From assembly GCA_964617105.1 (NCBI GenBank), contig CAZTWC010000029.1, positions 1 to 21,748 on the forward strand: a DNA stretch of 21,748 bases, written 5' to 3'. Below, in pieces: positions 16,369 to 21,748 of the stretch (positions within the stretch are counted from its first letter, which is position 1; every line of letters begins with the position of its first letter). Source of the DNA: CAZTWC01 sp964617105 [NCBI: uncultured Myxococcia bacterium]. GTDB lineage: Bacteria; CAZTWC01. Under the pieces are notes generated by a model. That model searched no databases. It had not been told where the DNA came from and saw only the letters and a program-made list of their open reading frames with translations. The position numbers and the translations under genes were made by a program.

Positions 16369-17265
16369 TCAAGCAGTTTTTCGCTTTCTTTGGATCAACC
16401 ATTGCTCAAAAATCTGGCAGGTGTTGACCGTAGTCCAGTAAATTAACAGGCCAGACGGAAAAGCATAAAAGAGCAACACCATTACCAAAGGCATAATATA
16501 GATGGCCTTACTACCAGCTCCCCCTTTGCCCTTTTTGGGGGTGCCACTTTGGTTCATCATGTAACTCTGGATCAACTGTGCTGCCAGCATAAAAAAAGGG
16601 AGCAGATTGAAATGGCTGCCAATAATAGGTAAATCCAACCCCAGAGGAAAAAGATTTTCTGGGGTGGACAAATCGTTGATCCAGAGAAATTTCACTTCTT
16701 TAATCGCCATAGATTGACTCAGGATCTGGTAAAGAGCGATAAAAATAGGGAGTTGTACAACCAGCCACAAACAACCCTTAAAAGAGGAGAAAGGGCTGAA
16801 GTTATGCTGTTTGTAAAGTTTCATGGTTTCTACATACCGTTTGTCGCCGTCCTGGTATTGTTTATTGATTTCATCTATAAAAGGTTTTAATTTAGCCTGC
16901 TGTTGTTTAAATAGTTTTTGTTGTCTTAAGCCGTACCGAGTAACAGGATAGGTTAAAAAGCGCAACAAAATGGCCAAAAAAATAATTGCCAGTCCCCAAT
17001 TGCCCAATAAGAAGTAAATCCAATTTAGAAGATGCTTCAATGCCAGACACAGGGGGCGCAGCCAAAACCAGTAATTGTCCTCTGATTCAGCCTGGTTTGT
17101 TAGAGGTTGTACCTGTTCAACTGGCTGTTTGACCGGCTGAATCGTTTGGGTAATAAGTGACAAATGGAGTAGGTTATCCCCGTTAATTTGAGCCTGGGCC
17201 GCCCATAGGGGAAAAATTAAAATAGCGGCGAATAAAAGCAGCAAAAGTTTTAGTTTGAACATCAT
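16369..17265 (-). CDS. yidC: YidC/Oxa1-family membrane protein insertase (short form)
   Basis: 298 residues. An N-terminal signal-like segment ends near LWAAQAQ (20-26), then a polar stretch, then the YidC core with five hydrophobic helices. The conserved core arginine is Arg102 in LRFLTYPVTRYG, the cytoplasmic helical hairpin is about 110-155 (KQQQAKLKPFIDEINKQY), and LVVQLPIFIALYQIL (168-182) and FYAFPSGLLIYW are family hallmarks. It lacks the large periplasmic P1 domain of the main YidC of Gram-negative bacteria and is closer in length to Gram-positive forms, so it is probably an accessory paralogue dedicated to this locus. Its job would be inserting or folding membrane proteins; which ones is unknown. 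The gene sits between a small membrane protein and pepM, 73 bases before the latter. Two ATGs in tandem lie at the start; the ribosome-binding site is weak. Confidence 0.92.
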   Translation of the reverse strand: MMFKLKLLLLLFAAILIFPLWAAQAQINGDNLLHLSLITQTIQPVKQPVEQVQPLTNQAESEDNYWFWLRPLCLALKHLLNWIYFLLGNWGLAIIFLAILLRFLTYPVTRYGLRQQKLFKQQQAKLKPFIDEINKQYQDGDKRYVETMKLYKQHNFSPFSSFKGCLWLVVQLPIFIALYQILSQSMAIKEVKFLWINDLSTPENLFPLGLDLPIIGSHFNLLPFFMLAAQLIQSYMMNQSGTPKKGKGGAGSKAIYIMPLVMVLLFYAFPSGLLIYWTTVNTCQIFEQWLIQRKRKTA

Positions 17266-17330
17266 GATCTTGAAAAGAATGATAAGGATTAGGGATATCT
17301 TTTGTTGACAGGTTAGTTAACAATCAATTA

Positions 17331-17582
17331 TTATTTGTTTTTTAACAGGGGCGGGTCTGAAGATTCCTGCGGAATGGGTTTTCCCAAAAGTTTCATGAAA
17401 AAGAATTTTATCTTTCTCCAAAACAGTTTAACGGCCATGGCAATTCCCACTACAGCCGCCAAAACCGCCTGTAAAAGCATGGAGCCAGTTCCTGGATCGA
17501 TGTAAGCGTGGGCCTTTAATGGAAAAGAGATGGTAACAACAACCATCAATAAGAATAGCAAAACTGTATTTAAAATATTCAT
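17331..17582 (-). CDS. Small membrane protein with YIDPGTGS motif
   Basis: 83 residues from the ATG at 17582, chosen over the upstream TTG at 17624 because GGAG sits seven bases before the ATG and the protein then begins with a signal peptide. Residues 1-26 form a signal sequence ending KAHA, leaving a mature N-terminus YIDPGTGSMLLQ (27-38). A second hydrophobic helix (36-54) and a Lys/Phe-rich amphipathic tail with prolines follow. I recognise the YIDPGTGS signature from small uncharacterised proteins next to glycosyltransferase, sulfatase/MdoB-type and phosphonate genes, but no function is known to me. As the first gene of the operon, next to YidC, it may be a small subunit of a periplasmic or membrane assembly. 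It is divergent from the GT2 gene at 17670. Confidence 0.75.
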   Translation of the reverse strand: MNILNTVLLFLLMVVVTISFPLKAHAYIDPGTGSMLLQAVLAAVVGIAMAVKLFWRKIKFFFMKLLGKPIPQESSDPPLLKNK

Positions 17583-17669
17583 TTTATTACTCCAAAATAA
17601 GTCTTGGGTTAATTTTTGTAACAAAAGAAATATTTTATCATAAAATCAATATTATACCAAACAAATAAA
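17583..17669. promoter_or_regulatory. AT-rich divergent intergenic region, likely promoters for the operon and the GT2 gene
   Basis: The 87 bases between two divergent genes are strongly AT-rich. On the minus strand a perfect TATAAT lies at 17651-17656 but with no good -35; a second candidate is TTGTTT with TATGAT 16 bases later. On the plus strand TTGTAA (17616-17621) is followed after 17 bases by CATAAA (17639-17644). No operator-like palindrome is obvious. This is the only divergent start near the twelve-gene run, so its main promoter should lie here or just upstream. Confidence 0.35.
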
Positions 17670-18698
17670 TTGAGGAAACCTGCGCCGGTGATAAGTATAA
17701 TTATAGTCAGTTACAACAGCGGACAACATATTGGCAAGCTGCTGAATACTCTGTTGAGTCCTTCTTTCAGATACGGCGGTAAAAATATTGAAATTATCGT
17801 AGTTGACAATAATTCCACTGATAACAGCGTAAAAACTATCGAATCTTTTAGCAATCCACATCTGCGGCTGGTAAAATCTCGGGAAAACCTGGGATTTGCC
17901 GGAGGGTGTAACCTGGGATACCAATATGCCCGGGGAGAGTTTATCGCCTTGTTAAATCCAGATACCTCGCCCGCTCCTGCCTGGTTAAGTAACTTAATCA
18001 AATATGTTGACCTTAAAAAATATCAAAAGGTGGGAATTTTTGCATCTAAAATAATCAATGTGAACGCTGAAGAGCGGGTGATAGACAGCGCAGCTGACGG
18101 CTGTACAACTTTTGCCAAGGGGTTTAAACGGGGAGAGGGAGAGGAGATCTCAGCCTATAACCGCTCTGAATACGTGTTTGGCGCCTGCGGGGCCGGCATG
18201 TTAATCAGGCGGCAACTCTTAGAAGATATTGGCTTTTTCGATGACTACATGTTCTTAATTCACGAAGATACTGAATTTTGCCTGCGGGCCCAGATTAAGG
18301 GCTGGAAAGTATTTTATGTGGCAGAGGCGATTTTATATCATCAGGTAAGGAGTTCTATTGGCAACTTAAGCGATATGGCGGTTTATTACTCTTTACGAAA
18401 TGCCGATTATACCTGGTTGAAACTGCTTCCCGCCAGGTTAATGGCTCGATTTATTCACGAAAAACTGCTCTTTGAATTGGGAAATATTCTATTTTTCCTG
18501 GTCAGGCATAAAAAAATAATTCCTTTTCTAAAAGCCAAAATTCACCTGCTCTATGACCTACCTAAAATATTAAAGCGCCGCCGGGACTTTAAAAAACAGG
18601 TGGGAAAAATCGATGACGCCTATATGGCTACCATCTTGACCTCTGTCTTTGACCGAAAATTGCTGATGCAAAAGGTGACCAAACTTTTTAAAGGTTAA
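17670..18698 (+). CDS. Family 2 glycosyltransferase (rhamnosyltransferase-like)
   Basis: 342 residues. The GT-A fold is clear: VISIIIVSYNSGQHIGKLL (7-25), IIVVDNNSTDNS (42-53), ENLGFAGGCNLG (72-83), metal site LNPDTS (95-100), and HEDTEFCLRAQIKGWK for the acceptor-side acidic motif. The pattern matches the WbbL/rhamnosyltransferase branch of GT2, which works at the inner-membrane cytoplasmic face on polysaccharide repeat units or linkers. A positively charged, partly hydrophobic C-terminal tail may bind the membrane. The TTG at 17670 has no ribosome-binding site; GAGG at 17672-17675 lies 12 bases before an in-frame GTG at 17688, so the real start may be residue 7. It is divergent from the phosphonoglycan operon and probably adds one of its sugars; the donor is unknown. 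Confidence 0.88.
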   Translation: MRKPAPVISIIIVSYNSGQHIGKLLNTLLSPSFRYGGKNIEIIVVDNNSTDNSVKTIESFSNPHLRLVKSRENLGFAGGCNLGYQYARGEFIALLNPDTSPAPAWLSNLIKYVDLKKYQKVGIFASKIINVNAEERVIDSAADGCTTFAKGFKRGEGEEISAYNRSEYVFGACGAGMLIRRQLLEDIGFFDDYMFLIHEDTEFCLRAQIKGWKVFYVAEAILYHQVRSSIGNLSDMAVYYSLRNADYTWLKLLPARLMARFIHEKLLFELGNILFFLVRHKKIIPFLKAKIHLLYDLPKILKRRRDFKKQVGKIDDAYMATILTSVFDRKLLMQKVTKLFKG

Positions 18699-18738
18699 GG
18701 GGGGGACTTGCGATCATCTATTCTTCTATGAACTGCAG

Positions 18739-20115
18739 TTATACAGTATAAAACATCTCTACATCGTCAAGAACTTTTTTGTGTACCTGTTTTAATTCTT
18801 CTGGATTGTAATTGATTTTCGAGTTTGCTAAATATCTTGACATTTTTGCGTAATCAAAATCAGCGGGTGATATTCTGGAAAGGAAATTAGCAGTTTGTAA
18901 AACATAAAATTCTCCGGGTTTTTTTATTGGAGGTTCAGTTGCGTGATGCCTTAATACATGAAAAATAATTTTTTCTGAAAACTCCCAATTTAATAGAACT
19001 TCTGCGCCAATTTTTGTGTGCAGTAATTCCACTAATTCATCAAAATCAATTCCCGATTTTACTGCATGCAAAAGTAGATCTTTCTTCCTAAATATTTGCT
19101 GAATAATAATCAATTTGCCAATATCATGTAATAGCCCGACATAATAGATATCCGCAGCATCGATAACTTCTTTGAATATTTTTCTGGAAAAATGAGTGGC
19201 CAATGAAGACGCAAGAGTAGCACAGATAAGAGAATGTTTATACAAGTCGTCCATCCATATTTTTAGGCTCTTATTTGTAGTTTTAAAAATATCTTTAATC
19301 CCAAGGGTAAAGACTATTTTTATTGTCTCCTTTAAACCAATACGAACTATTGCCTTTTTTATATCAACTATTTCCCTGGATGATTTATAATATACACTGT
19401 TAGCAATTCTGGTAATTTTTGCCGCCAGAGTAAAGTTACGATTTATGACATTGGCTAATTTGGTAATATTAGGGTCTTTATCTCTTATAATATTTTGAAC
19501 ATGCTGTATTTCGGTGGGGATATTAAATAGTTTAAACTCCTTGTTATTTAATGTAATAAGAAGAGACTGAAATATCTTGTCAAAAATGCTCATTACAAAC
19601 TTGTTTTGTTCTGCTTTCTTATGTTTTGTTTGGCAAAACCGGCAACAAATTGATTGCTTCAAAAGTATTTTTCGGCAGAACGGGCAAATTTTAAATATAG
19701 AGATATCTTGCGTATCTATTTCACCTCGGGCAGATTTAATAAAATAATAGAATAATAATTTTAATTTCTCGACTGAAAAAGGCTTTAGAATTGTGCAATC
19801 AGCGCCCATTTTTAAGGCCAATTCTTCTTTGTCTCTTTCATTATAGTTGACAGAAAAAAAGATTGGAAGTGAGAAATAAAGAGATTTTTGCCGAATATTT
19901 TTTATAATTTCAAAACAATTATCAATATTTGATGATATAATTAAAAAACAGGTTGAAATGTTTGGCTCATTATGGATCGATTTCAAGATAGATGTTAAAT
20001 TTTCATTAAAATTATTACCATCAGTAAATAGTGATAAATACGCCATATTTTTAAATTGAAGTTCAATAGCTTTACCAATAACATCACTGGCGTCGAGCAG
20101 AATAATTCTATACAT
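18739..20115 (-). CDS. Pseudo-receiver/zinc-ribbon/HDOD signalling protein
   Basis: 458 residues in three parts. Residues 1-125 look like a response-regulator receiver: the early acidic DASD (8-11) and Lys111 in ILKPFSVEKL are present, but the phospho-acceptor position after beta-3 reads FLIISSN, Ser rather than Asp. Residues 144-161 form a zinc ribbon, Cys144-x2-Cys147 and Cys158-x2-Cys161. Residues about 185-400 are an HDOD domain with LLHDIGKL and the E/H-poor remainder typical of non-catalytic HD relatives. HDOD proteins act as signalling or regulatory scaffolds. The gene begins five bases after the DUF2225 stop (TAG-TTATT-ATG), so the two are likely co-expressed. Base composition is visibly more AT-rich than the polysaccharide genes. 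Target and input are unknown; I see no link to the polysaccharide operon, which is separated by a convergent gene. Confidence 0.82.
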   Translation of the reverse strand: MYRIILLDASDVIGKAIELQFKNMAYLSLFTDGNNFNENLTSILKSIHNEPNISTCFLIISSNIDNCFEIIKNIRQKSLYFSLPIFFSVNYNERDKEELALKMGADCTILKPFSVEKLKLLFYYFIKSARGEIDTQDISIFKICPFCRKILLKQSICCRFCQTKHKKAEQNKFVMSIFDKIFQSLLITLNNKEFKLFNIPTEIQHVQNIIRDKDPNITKLANVINRNFTLAAKITRIANSVYYKSSREIVDIKKAIVRIGLKETIKIVFTLGIKDIFKTTNKSLKIWMDDLYKHSLICATLASSLATHFSRKIFKEVIDAADIYYVGLLHDIGKLIIIQQIFRKKDLLLHAVKSGIDFDELVELLHTKIGAEVLLNWEFSEKIIFHVLRHHATEPPIKKPGEFYVLQTANFLSRISPADFDYAKMSRYLANSKINYNPEELKQVHKKVLDDVEMFYTV

Positions 20116-20120
20116 AATAA

Positions 20121-21308
20121 CTAAATTTTTTTTATTTTCCTAAGTTCTTCAATCAGATAAGCGCTAATACCATTAGATAGCAGTAAATCCACCTTTTCTT
20201 GAGAGGTTAAATTTTGTTTGCCTTTAAGCACAGTCTGGATATTTTCTTTATGTTCTTGATAATATTCTTCAAATATCGTTTCTTTTCGTGAGCGGGCTAG
20301 TTGATTAATATTTTTTGTTTTTGAACCACCTGTGCTTGGATTCTTTTTGAGCAGATTGTCGATAAATAAAAGTGATTTATCATATGCTTTGATCCGGTAG
20401 TTAATATCTGCAATTAAAAACAAAAGTTGGTTAATGCTTTCTTGCTTTTGATCCATAGGCTGGTTTTTGCTGGTCTCTTCATAATAAAAGGCTGCGCGCT
20501 CTAGAAAACCCTCTTCTTGACAAGGGACTTCCTCCCAAATTTCAGCAAGTCCTTTAAAAAAACTGTCTAGATCGACTTCCTTCTGATTGCTACCCTCTTT
20601 TTTTTCAGACTGAATATTTTTCAATAAAAGCCGTATTGAATCCACCTGTTCAATAATAGATTTAGCCACTTTATTATAAACTTTTGGCTCATCGCTGGCC
20701 ATTTCAGAGATAGTTTTTTTTACCGACCTTAAATGAATTGAAAGAAGTTCGTGCTTTTCACTTTTCTTTTTCTCTGCATCCATTCTGGAATCGTCCATTG
20801 TCCCTTCACAAATGCCCGATGCTTCTCTTAAAAGCCAGGCAGTTCGCAAATATAGGCGGCCCATTTCAAGAACTTCTATATCTTTTAATTCAAGCAATTC
20901 TTCTTTAAGATAAATCGCCATCAAATGATAACAAAGAGTTGATAACAGATCCATGTTTTTGGGGTTAATCTGTTTTTTGAGATATTCCATGACAATATTG
21001 TTGGTATAGTCCTTGGCAAATAAACGTTGTCTGAACTTATCTATTTTTCTAGAGCCATCACCTTGAAAAATGCTGGGAATATCTGTGTAAGAGCAATGGG
21101 GACAATGCCACAGAAAATACCACTGGGGATTTATCGAATCGTACCCCTTGGCCAGGCATTTATATTTGGTAACATGCAAATCGACTTCTTTTTCCTGGGG
21201 GATAAAGAGATCATTGTTTAATATATTTTGATTGGACCAGCGGTAACAAAAAGGACAAGACACTTTTTCTATTGCAAAAGGGTCTTTGTGTTTACTAATT
21301 AAACTCAT
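20121..21308 (-). CDS. DUF2225-like protein with N-terminal zinc-binding cysteines
   Basis: 395 residues. Near the N-terminus CPFC (18-21) and CPHC (69-72) form a split four-cysteine site, with WYFLWHCPHCSYTDIPSIF between and after them; this matches the DUF2225 family, whose function is unknown. The remainder is helical and charged, with tandem helix pairs such as LFLIADINYRIKAYDKSLLFIDNLL that suggest TPR-like repeats toward the C-terminus, so it is probably a cytoplasmic scaffold. Its ATG overlaps the stop of the HDOD remnant upstream (ATGA), and it is followed closely by another HDOD gene. Repeated pairing with HDOD genes suggests shared signalling work (inference). Confidence 0.72.
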   Translation of the reverse strand: MSLISKHKDPFAIEKVSCPFCYRWSNQNILNNDLFIPQEKEVDLHVTKYKCLAKGYDSINPQWYFLWHCPHCSYTDIPSIFQGDGSRKIDKFRQRLFAKDYTNNIVMEYLKKQINPKNMDLLSTLCYHLMAIYLKEELLELKDIEVLEMGRLYLRTAWLLREASGICEGTMDDSRMDAEKKKSEKHELLSIHLRSVKKTISEMASDEPKVYNKVAKSIIEQVDSIRLLLKNIQSEKKEGSNQKEVDLDSFFKGLAEIWEEVPCQEEGFLERAAFYYEETSKNQPMDQKQESINQLLFLIADINYRIKAYDKSLLFIDNLLKKNPSTGGSKTKNINQLARSRKETIFEEYYQEHKENIQTVLKGKQNLTSQEKVDLLLSNGISAYLIEELRKIKKI

Positions 21309-21694
21309 ATTATATTTTTTAACTCTTCTAAATGTAATTTAAGTTCATCTACGAGCCCTAGGGCATCCATTGCTCCCAGGTTTATTGTACATAAGGTCTC
21401 CTCTTCATCATCGATTTCAAAATCATCCAGAGGCGGATAACCTTCACCAATAGCGTGACAGAGTTTATTGGCCAAATATACAACATAAGCCATTTCCCTA
21501 GAATGAACCGCTTTATCCGGAGTGTGATGAAACCCGGCGATTGATAAAAATTCTGGCGGAAATTTCATGTTTTTCAGAATAATCACCCCCACCTTTTCAT
21601 GAAAAGGGTCAAGGATCTCTGCTACAACATCTCTCGGAAACTCAGAAAACAAATCCGTATCTTTTTGTGGTAATAACTGGGCTAAAGATAGTTT
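21305..21694 (-). pseudogene. C-terminal remnant of an HDOD-domain protein
   Basis: From the TTG at 21652 there are 115 residues matching only the end of an HDOD domain: EILDPFHEKVGVIILKNMKFP, then GFHHTPDKA and VVYLANKLC. The frame stays open and similar upstream to about 21694 (KLSLAQLLPQKDTD, resembling the stretch just after HDIG in HDOD proteins), then resemblance is lost and a stop appears at 21737-21739 with no good start codon. The N-terminal two-thirds of the domain are therefore missing. In another frame, from the window edge to 21642, ELKSILKK resembles an HDOD N-terminus. An internal deletion with frame change, or disruption by inserted DNA, would explain this. It may still be translated from the TTG and overlaps the DUF2225 start. 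Confidence 0.55.
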
Positions 21695-21748
21695 GATGTG
21701 GTAAGGAATTAGTGGACACTTTCTTAAGAATGGATTTTAATTCAGATA

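Noticed and set aside
17583-17624. Upstream TTG start for the YIDPGTGS protein
   Set aside because: The ATG at 17582 has GGAG at proper spacing and begins a signal peptide; the 14 extra residues would spoil it.
18731-18740. Palindrome AACTGCAGTT between the convergent GT2 and HDOD genes
   Set aside because: A perfect ten-base palindrome without loop or T-run; not a terminator and too short to call an operator.
21697-21748. End of an insertion sequence
   Set aside because: TGTGGTAAGG and GTGGACAC at the edge look IS-like, but no transposase frame, paired inverted repeat or target duplication can be seen within the window.

Overview
The window comes from a diderm (Gram-negative type) bacterium of moderate-to-low GC. 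It opens with the end of a FadL/OMPP1-like outer-membrane barrel protein and carries a Wzm/Wzt-type exporter plus heptose-nucleotide genes. I cannot assign the lineage; HDOD proteins, DUF2225 and FadL together are compatible with a deltaproteobacterial-type or uncultured lineage, but this is only an impression. No rRNA, tRNA, CRISPR array or complete mobile element was seen.

Layout. (1) 2-3931, + strand: 3' part of a FadL-like protein, then a large membrane-anchored alkaline-phosphatase/sulfatase-superfamily protein with three tandem C-terminal repeats. (2) 3973-17582, - strand: twelve co-directional, tightly packed genes that read like one surface-polysaccharide operon. In transcription order they are: a small YIDPGTGS-motif membrane protein, a short YidC-type insertase, a cytidylyltransferase-PEP mutase fusion, phosphonopyruvate decarboxylase, phosphonoacetaldehyde reductase-like dehydrogenase, a TagB/TagF-type transferase, Wzm permease, Wzt ATPase, a 1173-residue methyltransferase/coiled-coil/GT2/GT4 fusion, heptose-7-phosphate kinase (HddA), heptose-1-phosphate guanylyltransferase (HddC) and heptose-bisphosphate phosphatase (GmhB). 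(3) 17670-18698, + strand: a divergent GT2 glycosyltransferase. (4) 18739-21700, - strand: an unrelated group with a pseudo-receiver/zinc-ribbon/HDOD protein, a DUF2225 protein and a remnant of another HDOD protein.

How the genes fit together. The central model is a phosphonoglycan. PEP mutase makes phosphonopyruvate, the decarboxylase makes phosphonoacetaldehyde, and the iron-type dehydrogenase reduces it to 2-hydroxyethylphosphonate (HEP). The cytidylyltransferase domain fused to PEP mutase would activate HEP as CMP-HEP, and the TagB/TagF-like enzyme would move the HEP-phosphonyl group to a glycan. HddA, GmhB and HddC supply GDP-D-glycero-D-manno-heptose for the same glycan, which Wzm/Wzt exports. 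Wzt has no C-terminal carbohydrate-binding domain, and the enzyme encoded directly after it joins a methyltransferase to glycosyltransferases through about 220 residues of coiled coil. That architecture suggests a chain-capping and length-setting device like the E. coli O9a WbdA/WbdD pair, but in one polypeptide. The enzyme families are read from motifs; the linkage into one pathway and the ruler idea are inference.
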